This document shows, one piece after another, positions 7,921 to 16,200 of a stretch of 31,458 nucleotides of DNA (its first letter is position 1; every line of letters begins with the position of its first letter). This stretch comes from Anaerolineae bacterium (GTDB lineage: Bacteria; Chloroflexota; Anaerolineae; Anaerolineales; Villigracilaceae): positions 1-31,458 of the forward strand of contig JAFLCF010000029.1 of the NCBI GenBank assembly GCA_017303735.1. Direction: 5' to 3'. Below the pieces are notes generated by a model. The model made no database searches and had not been told where the DNA came from. It saw only the letters and a list, made by a program, of their open reading frames with translations. The translations under genes were made by a program, and so were the position numbers.

Positions 7921-9233
7921 TATTGCCCGCCTGTTTGAACAGAAATCAAACATACCTGCGCAACTTCTTCTAAAGTTCGACAATTCATTAATAGTTTTGA
8001 ACCGTCTGGCGACCAAGCCAAACCCACTCCTACCTCAACAGGCTTAAATTTATAGGATGGAAAGATGTGGATGATTTCGCCAGAGATAAAATCACCAAGA
8101 AATAACATCCCGCTATAATCACTCTTACTTCCAACAAAAAACAGGTGACGATTATCTGGCGCCCAGGCAATATCTTTTAAAATATGCCTGCCTTCTATTT
8201 CTTGAGGCACTCCCAGCGTATAAAGATTTCCTGTTGCAGTGTCTAATACAACCAAATCTGATGCTTGAAGTGGTACACGCCCTTGCGCCCTGATGATTGC
8301 CAGATAGCGCCCGTTGGGACTCCAGCGCGTCACCAAAGCCCATCCGTCAAAATTTAAGTTACACAGTTCCCCAGTATCCGCATCTAAAATGTAGGTATAT
8401 CCCAAATTGTCAGGAGCCCAGTTATACACAAATATTTGAGATGAGTTAGGACGCCACGCCATCTTGTAGATCACATTGACGTCATCTGTATGCTTACGCT
8501 TGTAATCTTGTAACTTTCGATCAAAAGAAACAGGGGTAATCGGGTTTAATGAAGCATCTAATTTGATGAGTTTCTTATCTGTGAGGTAAGCAATTTGGCT
8601 ACCATCAGGCTTGACTGTTACATAATATTGTGACAGATGATCCACAATTAATTGAGTGTCATCAGGGTCTCCATAACTAATTCTTATTTGGCGGGTGTGG
8701 TTCTTTCTACCAAGAACATTTGTGGCTGGATATATGATTGCATTTAACGCTGAATTCCATACAGGGGGATCGTCTTCGCCAAAATCTCTGCGCGTTGCAT
8801 ATATTTGAGTTTCTTGTGTTTCAGGATTAAAAAGCTCAATAGTTTGCAAATAACCATCAACCCCATCAAATGATTGTATATTAGTTGGCATTATCAATAC
8901 ATTTTGATTATCAGGTAGCCACTCAATAATATTAGGATCATACTCACTTTTCATTACCACTTGCGGCTCGGAAAAAGTGTACTCCTCCGGCGTGGTCTCG
9001 GCGGTTGTTGTCTGCGGCAAAGGGAAGGTGCAGGCAGGCGGTTGTTTTGGTTTTGCCGCATTACTATCTTCTGGCGCATTCACCACAACCGTCGGCGGGA
9101 TGGGTGAAATTTCTGCGGGTGTCTCAGGCGTATTCGCTCCTGAATTAATCGCGAAAAATAGGGGGATGATCAAAATCAACCCGATGACCAATAGAGTCTC
9201 AAGCGTGCTTTTTGTTTTAATAGAAGGTTTCAT
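7920..9233 (-). CDS. Membrane-anchored TolB/WD40-like beta-propeller protein
   Basis: The start chosen at 9233 (MKPSIKTKSTLETLL) has AAAGGGAG six bases before it; the frame is open 25 codons further but without a ribosome site. The product has 437 residues: a short basic N-terminus, one transmembrane helix or uncleaved signal (about 12-30), a Pro/Thr-rich linker (about 35-90), then repeats of the TolB/DPP-IV propeller type with motifs WLPDNQNVLI, WRPNSSQIFV, WSPNGRYLAI, WAPDNRHLFF and WSPDGSKLLM. It is probably an extracytoplasmic scaffold or binding domain; no catalytic motif is visible. The gene is clearly AT-richer than the dcw genes beside it (some 60-base lines are near 32 % G+C), which suggests a different evolutionary history. 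A tiny ORF follows its stop by overlap. Confidence 0.8.
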   Translation of the reverse strand: MKPSIKTKSTLETLLVIGLILIIPLFFAINSGANTPETPAEISPIPPTVVVNAPEDSNAAKPKQPPACTFPLPQTTTAETTPEEYTFSEPQVVMKSEYDPNIIEWLPDNQNVLIMPTNIQSFDGVDGYLQTIELFNPETQETQIYATRRDFGEDDPPVWNSALNAIIYPATNVLGRKNHTRQIRISYGDPDDTQLIVDHLSQYYVTVKPDGSQIAYLTDKKLIKLDASLNPITPVSFDRKLQDYKRKHTDDVNVIYKMAWRPNSSQIFVYNWAPDNLGYTYILDADTGELCNLNFDGWALVTRWSPNGRYLAIIRAQGRVPLQASDLVVLDTATGNLYTLGVPQEIEGRHILKDIAWAPDNRHLFFVGSKSDYSGMLFLGDFISGEIIHIFPSYKFKPVEVGVGLAWSPDGSKLLMNCRTLEEVAQVCLISVQTGGQ

Positions 9234-9324
9234 ATTCGGCTCCCTTTTTGATCGTTGTTTGGTGGGTTGTTGTTTTCTATATTCATTCCCACCTGTTTGA
9301 AATCGCAATTTGACTACAGGTCAC

Positions 9325-9450
9325 CTCAAAAATGTCATCCTGAGCGATAGCGAAGGATCTCTACCATTGTGTAAGAGACCCTTCGGTCGCGAAGCCTGTC
9401 CTGAGCTTGTCGAAGGGAACGCTTCCTCAGGGTGACAAGATGTTTTTGAG
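9325..9450. repeat. Interspersed palindromic element (about 126 bp, imperfect terminal inverted repeats)
   Basis: The left end (CTCAAAAATGTCATCCTGAG) is an imperfect reverse complement of the right end (CCTCAGGGTGACAAGATG then TTTTTGAG). Inside are more copies of the words GAAGGATCTC, GAGACCCTTCG and CCTGAGCTTGTCGAAGG in opposite orientations. Elements with the words GTCATCCTGAGC and CGAAGGATC are common intergenic repeats in many bacteria, including Chloroflexota. It encodes no protein. The rest of the 9234-9626 gap is AT-rich and shows no other gene. Confidence 0.75.
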
Positions 9451-9613
9451 ACAGATTCTATTTAGAGTGTATCAAAAATCAAAAAAAATGATCAATGGCA
9501 ATTGTCACAAAAACAAAATGAAGAAATTGGTCATTCTACACAAGTCCTAAAAGACAGACGACCTCTTTTCTTAAAACCACTTGAGTCAGGCAGCCGCCTC
9601 CACCCAAACAGAT

Positions 9614-9619
9614 TACAAT
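9614..9619 (+). promoter_or_regulatory. -10-like box (TACAAT) 7 nt before a start codon
   Basis: TACAAT lies 7 nt before the ATG at 9627 and there is no ribosome site between them. No -35 at 16-18 nt is recognisable (TTGAGT at 9581 is too far). If used, the transcript would be leaderless. Confidence 0.4.
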
Positions 9620-9626
9620 AGCCCTC

Positions 9627-11393
9627 ATGACGTACCGACATTTCAAACACGAAGGCTGGTTATACACGCTCGCATTCCTGATCGCCCTCGGGGTGCGCCT
9701 CGTAGGGCTCGGCACCTTGCCGCTCACCGACGCCGAAGCCGCCCCCGCCCTGCAAGCTCTGCACCTTTCACAAAGCACCAGCCCCGCCCTCGACCCACAT
9801 CCGCTTTACATCCTTTCCACCTCCATCCTCTTCCTCCTCTATGGCGGCGGGACAAATTTCCTCGCCCGACTCATCCCCGCCCTAGTCGGCAGTCTCCTCG
9901 TTTTAGCGCCTCTCCTCTTAGACGACCGCCTCAAACCCCGCCCGAGCCTGATTCTCGCCTTCTTCCTTGCCCTCGACCCGGGCTTGGTCGCCATCTCCCG
10001 CCAGGCAGCCAGCCCCATTCTTGCCATCACGCTCCTTGCCTTCACAGCCGGGTTCCTCAACAAAAATAAACTCAACCTTGCCGTCATCACCGCCGCCCTT
10101 GCCCTTCTCAGCGGACCTTCCATCTGGCTTGGCTTGCTCGGTATCGGCATCACCTTTGCAATTGCACAACTATTTTTCAAGCAGAAACAATCCGCCAGTA
10201 ACGAAGAACAAGAAACGAGTGATGGAAATCAAGAGACAGGTATGCAGGCAGAAAATGCAACGCCTGCAAGGTTCCAACCTGCACCTTTCAAATTCCCAAC
10301 CTTTCAAACCTCGCACCTGCTGACGTTTTTCATCGCCTTCCTTTTGGCTGGCACTCTCTTCTTCACCGCTCCAGGCGGAATTGGTGCCGCCTTCTCCTCC
10401 ATCCCCGGTTTCTTCGAAAAGTGGGTAGCCTCCTCCGATATATCGCAGGTCATGCTCGTTATTTCGTTATTGGTCTATCAACCCTTTGCACTTTTACTTA
10501 CTGTCATCGCCCTGCTTCGCGGCTGGCTGGGCGGATTGCGCCGCATCGTCTATTTGAGCATCTGGTTGATGGTCGCATTCCTTCTGGTCATCTTTTTACC
10601 TGCTCGTCAAATGGCAGATCTCGCATGGGTCTTACTGCCCCTAAATGCATTGGCATCTCTGGAGCTTGCCCGCCACTTCACCATCTATCCTGATGAACGG
10701 CGCGAGGTGATGGGCGTTGCCTCACTCACAGTCTTCATCTGGGTCTTTGCCTGGCTTGGCATGGCAGGCATCAACTGGTTCCCGCTGGATACACCAGAAT
10801 ATACCTTACGCGCTGGCATGCTCATCGGTTCCCTTTTGCTGCTCATCATCAGCCTGGTTCTGATCGCAGCAGGCTGGTCTATTCGGGTTGCAAGGCTCGG
10901 TGGTATCTGGGGTATGGCGATCGGGCTTGGACTCTTAAGCCTTGGCGGCTTGTTCGGTTCCACGGGTTTGCGCGGATTAACTTCACCCGAGATGTGGTGG
11001 CAGCCCCAACTTCCGCTTCAGGCGGAACTTTTGCGAGACACGGTCAATCAGGTCTCGGAGTGGGGGCGAGGTAATGATAACGTCGCATCGGTGGCGGTTC
11101 TAGGAATCCAATCTCCGGCAATTGAATGGGCATTGCGCGAAAACCCCGTGCAAATGGTCGATGCCTTGGATGTGACCAGTGCGCCTGATTTTGTCATCAC
11201 GTCGTATGAGATGAACCCAGAGCTCGTCTCTGCCTATCGCGGACAGGATTTCATCTGGCGGCAATCCTTATTGTGGAATAGAGCAGACCCCGGCGCCTGG
11301 CTGCGATGGGTCACCTTGCGCGAAATGCCCCAAAACCAAGAGATCATCCTTCTGTGGGCACGCACCGACTTGTTTATCGATGACGAACCATAG
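9627..11393 (+). CDS. GT39-like polytopic membrane glycosyltransferase
   Basis: The 588-residue protein has about ten or more hydrophobic segments. Its first loop reads RLVGLGTLPLTDAEAAPALQA, the arrangement of the GT-C/PMT (dolichyl-phosphate-mannose mannosyltransferase-like) family, where an acidic residue in the first external loop is catalytic; here the candidate is in TDAEA (Asp35/Glu37). These enzymes transfer sugars from polyprenyl-phosphate carriers on the outer face of the membrane. Residues about 185-230 form a hydrophilic insert rich in Gln, Glu, Pro and Phe, encoded by low-complexity DNA, between two membrane helices. The C-terminal 120 residues are soluble. Substrate unknown. It is a single transcription unit with a terminator right after it. 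Confidence 0.68.
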   Translation: MTYRHFKHEGWLYTLAFLIALGVRLVGLGTLPLTDAEAAPALQALHLSQSTSPALDPHPLYILSTSILFLLYGGGTNFLARLIPALVGSLLVLAPLLLDDRLKPRPSLILAFFLALDPGLVAISRQAASPILAITLLAFTAGFLNKNKLNLAVITAALALLSGPSIWLGLLGIGITFAIAQLFFKQKQSASNEEQETSDGNQETGMQAENATPARFQPAPFKFPTFQTSHLLTFFIAFLLAGTLFFTAPGGIGAAFSSIPGFFEKWVASSDISQVMLVISLLVYQPFALLLTVIALLRGWLGGLRRIVYLSIWLMVAFLLVIFLPARQMADLAWVLLPLNALASLELARHFTIYPDERREVMGVASLTVFIWVFAWLGMAGINWFPLDTPEYTLRAGMLIGSLLLLIISLVLIAAGWSIRVARLGGIWGMAIGLGLLSLGGLFGSTGLRGLTSPEMWWQPQLPLQAELLRDTVNQVSEWGRGNDNVASVAVLGIQSPAIEWALRENPVQMVDALDVTSAPDFVITSYEMNPELVSAYRGQDFIWRQSLLWNRADPGAWLRWVTLREMPQNQEIILLWARTDLFIDDEP

Positions 11394-11423
11394 AAAGCTT
11401 TCTTAACGAATCGCGAAGTTATG

Positions 11424-11458
11424 CTCCTGCGGCGTCACAGACCCCGCAGGAGTTTTTT
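11424..11458 (+). terminator. Rho-independent terminator after the GT39-like gene
   Basis: Arms 11424-11432 (CTCCTGCGG) and 11444-11452 (CCGCAGGAG) form a 9-bp stem with an 11-nt loop, followed by six T residues. Confidence 0.85.
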
Positions 11459-11497
11459 CTTAATAAAGTCAATAATGGATAAGGAATTTTTGAAACT

Positions 11498-11590
11498 CAC
11501 CACAGATAAAAGCAGATTTACACAGATTTGATTTCTGAATTTCGGCAAAAATCGACTTTCATCCTGTTTATCTGTGTCCATCTGTGGTTA
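11498..11590. repeat. Interspersed repeat with ACCACAGAT ends
   Basis: The segment begins CACCACAGAT and ends ATCTGTGGT, reverse complements of at least 9 bp. Inside are further copies of CAGATTTACACAGATT and ATCTGTGTCCATCTGTG. This word pattern is a well-known non-coding repeat type in diverse bacterial genomes. No ORF of interest. Confidence 0.7.
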
Positions 11591-11617
11591 AGAATTGGTA
11601 TCCATTATTAAATACAT

Positions 11618-11636
11618 GGCGGGTTACAAACCCGCC
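11618..11636. repeat. Small perfect palindrome (GGCGGGTT / AACCCGCC)
   Basis: Two 8-bp arms with a 3-nt loop. No T-run follows, so it is a palindromic repeat unit and not a terminator. The 424-nt gap 11394-11817 thus holds four separate hairpin or repeat units and no convincing gene. Confidence 0.65.
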
Positions 11637-11677
11637 CTACGAGCACTAGATATACTCATCTTATATAGTGTATGCTC

Positions 11678-11708
11678 CTGCGGGGTCTATGACCTCGCAG
11701 AATTTTTT
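11678..11708 (+). terminator. Second terminator-like hairpin, related in sequence to the one at 11424
   Basis: Arms 11678-11687 and 11691-11700 pair over 10 positions with one G.T, then AATTTTTT. The block ATGCTCCTGCGG.GTC occurs both here (11672) and at 11421, so the two hairpins look like copies. Confidence 0.6.
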
Positions 11709-11802
11709 AATACCCTTGAAAAATCCGTTCTTGTCCGTGCAACCCGTGTACTAAAAAAATTCTACAGTCCTTATACCATCGTCTGTCATTGGCTGTCTGA
11801 TG

Positions 11803-11808
11803 TAAAAT
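11803..11808 (+). promoter_or_regulatory. -10-like box (TAAAAT) 9 nt before cmk
   Basis: TAAAAT lies 9 nt before the cmk ATG. GGGGGC between them could be a weak ribosome site, but transcription from this box would begin at or next to the ATG. No -35 is visible. Confidence 0.35.
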
Positions 11809-11817
11809 GGGGGCACT

Positions 11818-12498
11818 ATGACAAATCCCCCTCCCTCCATCATTGCACTCGACGGTCCCGCCGCCTCGGGTAAATCTACAGTTGGGCGCAGGCTTGCCGA
11901 TGCGCTTGGCTATCTCTTCTTTGATACCGGCATCATGTACCGCGCCGTTACCTGGATCGCATTGAATCACGATATGGACTTGCACGATGAAGCCGCCATA
12001 TCAGAAATGGCGCAATCCGCCCAGATCGATGTCCGCCAGCCGACTCAAGAGGATGGGCGAGCCTTTGACGTGATCGTTGCCGGAAAAGACGTCACCTGGG
12101 ATGTGCGTTCCGGCGAAGTGGACGCAAACGTCTCTCTCATTTCTGCATATGCGGGGGTTCGTGCAGCACTCTCTGAAAAACAACGCCGGATCGGGTTGCG
12201 AGGCAAGGTCGTGATGGTCGGGCGGGATATTGGCACGGTCGTCTTGCCAGAAGCGGACCTGAAAGTATATATGGATGCCAGCGCCGAAGAACGCGCTCGC
12301 CGCCGCTACGATGAGATCATCGAACGGAATGAGAAAGCCGACTACGACGAGATCCTTAAAAAAATGATCGAACGTGACCGGCTCGACTCCACCCGTGCCG
12401 TTGCCCCTCTGCGCCCTGCTGATGATGCAGTCATCATCAACACCGACAACATGAACGAAGATCAGGTCTATCAACGCGTGCTTGAGATGTGCAGTTAA
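11818..12498 (+). CDS. cmk: Cytidylate kinase
   Basis: Cmk phosphorylates CMP and dCMP with ATP. The 226-residue protein has the P-loop GPAASGKST (13-21), the NMP-binding motif FFDTGIMYRAVT, and the conserved GRDIGTVVLPEADLKVYMDA followed by ARRRYDE. Length and motif order match the bacterial family. The ATG at 11818 immediately precedes the first beta-strand, so it is secure. The downstream neighbour, only 7 nt away, is a plsC-like acyltransferase; cmk-plsC pairing is frequent in bacteria and suggests cotranscription. Confidence 0.96.
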   Translation: MTNPPPSIIALDGPAASGKSTVGRRLADALGYLFFDTGIMYRAVTWIALNHDMDLHDEAAISEMAQSAQIDVRQPTQEDGRAFDVIVAGKDVTWDVRSGEVDANVSLISAYAGVRAALSEKQRRIGLRGKVVMVGRDIGTVVLPEADLKVYMDASAEERARRRYDEIIERNEKADYDEILKKMIERDRLDSTRAVAPLRPADDAVIINTDNMNEDQVYQRVLEMCS

Positions 12499-12505
12499 TT
12501 CTGCC

Positions 12506-13219
12506 ATGTCGCAAACCTCGCAAACTCCTCCCAAACCGGTCAGCGAAGTGTGGAAGCCAGAGTTGGTGCGTCTTTCACCACTAACCCCGGCGCGGCGTGC
12601 CTTCCGCAAGTTTTCACATGGGTTGATCAAATTGATCTCGTGGCTTTGCCTGCGAGTCACCACCGAGGGGATGAATGATGTTCCTCACAAAGGTCCTTTG
12701 TTGATCGTCATCAATCACCTCGGTGATGCTGACGTGCCTGCATTGATCTCTGCCCTGCCGTTCACACCCGATGCGCTTGCCAAGATAGAGCTTTTTGACT
12801 TGCCCATCCTCGGCAGGCTCATGGATTGGTACGGCGTCATCTGGCTGCATCGTGGTCGCCCCGACAAACGCGCTTTGCGTGCCGCATTGGATGGACTGGC
12901 AGAAGGGCGCATCATTATCATTGCACCAGAAGGTCGTTACTCGCTCACCGGCGCATTGGAAGAAGGCACGAACGGTGCGGCTTTTTTGGCGTACAAATCG
13001 GGTGCGCCGATCCTGCCCATCGTCCTCACCGGTACGGAAAATGGAAACGTGTATGGGCATATGAAAACATGGCGCCGCACGCCGGTCCATATTCGGGTGG
13101 GCAAAATGTTCAGGCTGGCAGAGCAGGCGTCGGCTAGGCGTGAAGCGATGAGTGAGGGCACGAGTCAGATCATGGCGGCGCTGGCAGATCTCCTGCCGAA
13201 AAAATATCGCGGGGGATAA
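12506..13219 (+). CDS. plsC: 1-acylglycerol-3-phosphate acyltransferase (PlsC-like)
   Basis: The protein has 237 residues from ATG 12506; the frame is also open to TTG 12482 inside cmk, which is less likely. The HX4D catalytic motif appears as NHLGDAD, and the phosphate-binding block as APEGRYS, with the third block ILPIVLTGTE. This order is that of the PlsC/LPLAT family, which makes phosphatidic acid from lysophosphatidic acid at the membrane. One hydrophobic stretch near residues 30-50 (HGLIKLISWLCLRV) is a plausible membrane contact. Substrate within the family cannot be fixed from sequence; a role in phospholipid synthesis is likely from the cmk context. Confidence 0.88.
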   Translation: MSQTSQTPPKPVSEVWKPELVRLSPLTPARRAFRKFSHGLIKLISWLCLRVTTEGMNDVPHKGPLLIVINHLGDADVPALISALPFTPDALAKIELFDLPILGRLMDWYGVIWLHRGRPDKRALRAALDGLAEGRIIIIAPEGRYSLTGALEEGTNGAAFLAYKSGAPILPIVLTGTENGNVYGHMKTWRRTPVHIRVGKMFRLAEQASARREAMSEGTSQIMAALADLLPKKYRGG

Positions 13220-13266
13220 TTCCAAAACTGCAAACAGTCCGTTAACCGCTGCCAATCGTTTGAGGC

Positions 13267-13272
13267 TATAAT
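13267..13272 (+). promoter_or_regulatory. Consensus -10 box (TATAAT) 8 nt before the histidine kinase gene
   Basis: A perfect TATAAT ends 8 nt before ATG 13281. The best upstream match, TTAACC at 13242-13247, has a 19-nt spacer and is weak. No ribosome site lies between the box and the ATG, so a leaderless transcript is suggested. Confidence 0.5.
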
Positions 13273-13280
13273 TCTGAAAA

Positions 13281-16200
13281 ATGGATTTCATCCTCACGCT
13301 CCTTGCAGGCATTGCGTTCCCCGCCCCCCCCACTCTTGCAGGATGGATAGTATGGGTGTGTCTATTGGTGGGGATGGGGGTGTTTCTATTTCGTTCTCAA
13401 AAAGGTCAACCGGCTTGGGGTCCAAAATGGTGGTTGTTCCTTCTTCTGTTTGTACTGATTCCAATCCTCAATTTATTTATCGGATTAAGACTAACCTCCG
13501 GCTCGTTTCGACCTTTGCCTGGGTTGCCCGCCGATGCGCCCGGTTCTGCGCTGATGGTTTTTTCTGCCATTCCCTGGTTGTTGGGCGGCGGTATGTTCGG
13601 ACCGTTGGCAGCGGCATTGCTGGGCGCGTTCGCCGGTTTGGTGCGCGGAACCTGGGATTATTACTCGCTCTTCCCGATCCTTGAATTTGCTTTGATCAGT
13701 GTTTGGTTCTCAATGAACACGCGTCAGCGGTTTCGCACGCCTGCCTATCAGTTGTTGCGTCAGCCGTTGGTGGGGGCGTTGTTGTTGGTGCCGATCCATG
13801 TTTTATTTTATACGTTGAGTGCGCTTTTCACCCAATGGGGCGCGGATGTTCCCGCCACGGCGCGCCTGGATTTTGCGATCAGCAATGCTTTGGTAGTGAC
13901 ACTTGCGTTTGGCGGCGAAATGCTGATCGGCGGTCTGGTGGCGCAGATCATTTCGATGGCTTTCCCTGCAAGTTGGGGCAGCAAGCTTCCGCTTCAACCT
14001 TCACCCGGCGAGAAAAGCATCGAGTCGCGTTTTATCTTCGCGGTGGGTACTTTCATTCTGTTGCTTTTGATCACCCTTTTGATTGGTGGTTGGGTGGTGG
14101 CGGGGCAGTCGGCGCGGGATATGCTGGAAGACCGCCTTTCTAGTGCGGGTGAGTCTGCGGCACAGAGTGTGCCCTTCTTCCTTGAAACGGGGCAGAACCT
14201 GGCGGCGCAGCTTGCCTCTGAGCCGAGCATGCTCGAGTCGAATGGCGCTGATCTGACGACCATTCTCGCAGCGCGAATTAAGTCTGTTCCATATTTCGAT
14301 CAGTTCGTGGTGTTGGATGTTTCGACAAAGGCTGTGCTGGCGATTTACCCCGAAGATACGCGTGCAAGTTTCAGATTGTATCCCGATGAAGATTTGGGCA
14401 TCTTGTTGACCACTCAGGGTGTGCTGACTCAGGTCTACTCCATTCCGCCAATTTCAGATGCAGGCTCGGCGCGTGTTTCATTTTTAGCCGCTATTCAAGA
14501 TGGCAATCAGCAGGTGCGGCGGGTTTTGATCGGGCGCACCACCATCGAAGCGAATCCGCTGACTTTGCCGTTGATCAAAAGCCTTGAAAATATGCGGGAT
14601 CTTGATGGCTCTGGCATGTTGGTGGACGATACCAATCGCATCATTTATCACTCGGATAAATCTCAGGCGTTGACGATCTACGAAGGTCCGCAAAGCCCGG
14701 AACCTATTTTCTATGACAATACCGCGCCGGATGGAACGCGTCAGTTGGTGTATTACCATCCGGTGCTTGGGCGTCCGTGGGCGGTGGTGTTGACCGTCCC
14801 TGCACAGCGGGCGCAGCAATTAGCGTTGAATATCGCTACGCCGTTGGCGATCATGATCATCATTCTTGCGGCGGTTGCGCTGGTTTCTTTGCGCTTCGGT
14901 TTGCGTGTGGTGACCGGGTCGCTGCAGGGGTTGGCAGCAGAAGCCAACCGCATCGCCCAAGGGAATCTCGACCATCCTTTGCAGGTGACGGGGGAGGATG
15001 AGGTGGCTCAACTGCGCCGTGCTTTCGAACAGATGCGTATCGGGTTGCAGGCGCGGCTGGAAGAGATCAATCAGCTCTTGCAAGTCAGCCAGGGTGTGGC
15101 ATCCAGCCTGGAGATGAGAGATACGGTCAAGCCGGTGTTGGAGGCGATCCTTTCCACGGGGGCGAGTTCGGTGCGTGTGGTCTTGTCTCCTGAGGTTCTC
15201 CCTGAAACGTATGTTGAGCTGTCCTCCCGTTTTGCCTTGGGACCCTCACAGGATGTTTATGGGCATCTCGATGATCACATCCTTCATCTAGCGCAGAAGC
15301 AGGAAAAGATCGTGCTTCCCAATATGGCACGCTCGCGTGAATTTTTTATGGACACTTCGAAGATGCAGCCGTTGGCGTTGCTGGCGGTGGCATTGCGCCA
15401 TGAGAACCGTTATTACGGTGTGGTCTGGGCAGGCTATGACCAACCTCGCAAGTTCTCCGATGCGGATGTGCGTTTTGTGACCACATTGGCGGGGCAGGCG
15501 GCATTGGCTGTGGCGAATGCGAATCTCTACCTGACCGTTGAAGCGTCGCGCCGTCAGTTGGAAGCGATCATTAGCTCTTCGCCTGATCCGGTCATTGTGA
15601 CGGATCATCGCAACCGTTTGCTGCTTGCCAACCGAGCCGCCACTTCTGCGCTTGGGCAGGGCGTGGACGATACCAGCAGCGGCATGGAAACCGAAAAAGT
15701 GGTGAAGCTAAAACCCTTACTAGCTTTGCTGCAAAGCACGACCTCTGAGAAACAATCGGCTGAGATCATCCTTTCAGATAAGCGTACCTATCTTGCCACG
15801 GCTTCACCCGTGATGGTGGAAGGGCGGCAGATCGGGCGCGTGTGCATCATGCGCGATGTGACCCATTTCAAAGAACTTGATACGATGAAGTCGGAGTTTG
15901 TGGCAACTGTAAGCCACGACCTGCGTTCGCCCCTGACCTTGATGCGCGGTTATGCCACCATGCTTGATACAGTGGGTGAGTTGAACGAACAGCAAGTGGG
16001 CTATGTCAAAAAGATCGTCACCGGCGTTGAGAATATGTCTCGTCTGGTCAATAATTTGCTCGACCTTGGGCGCATCGAATTTGGCGTTGGTTTGCAGGTG
16101 GAGAACGTCCTGGTTATGGACATCATTGAACGTGTGACCAGCGCCCTGCAATTACAGGCTTCGCAGAAGAACATTCAGTTGACGCTGGAGCTTCCCAGAG

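Noticed and set aside
9581..10069. Proline/arginine-rich ORF overlapping the start of the GT39-like gene
   Set aside because: Composition is typical of a shifted reading frame of a membrane-protein gene; the GT39 frame has the membrane helices and the catalytic motif.
9325..11708. CRISPR array or insertion sequence in the repeat-rich regions
   Set aside because: The repeats are of different families, unevenly spaced and palindromic, with no regular spacers, and no transposase or cas gene is present.
11595..11873. 92-codon ORF in the repeat-rich gap before cmk
   Set aside because: It runs through a palindrome and a terminator-like hairpin into cmk in a different frame, without a ribosome site.
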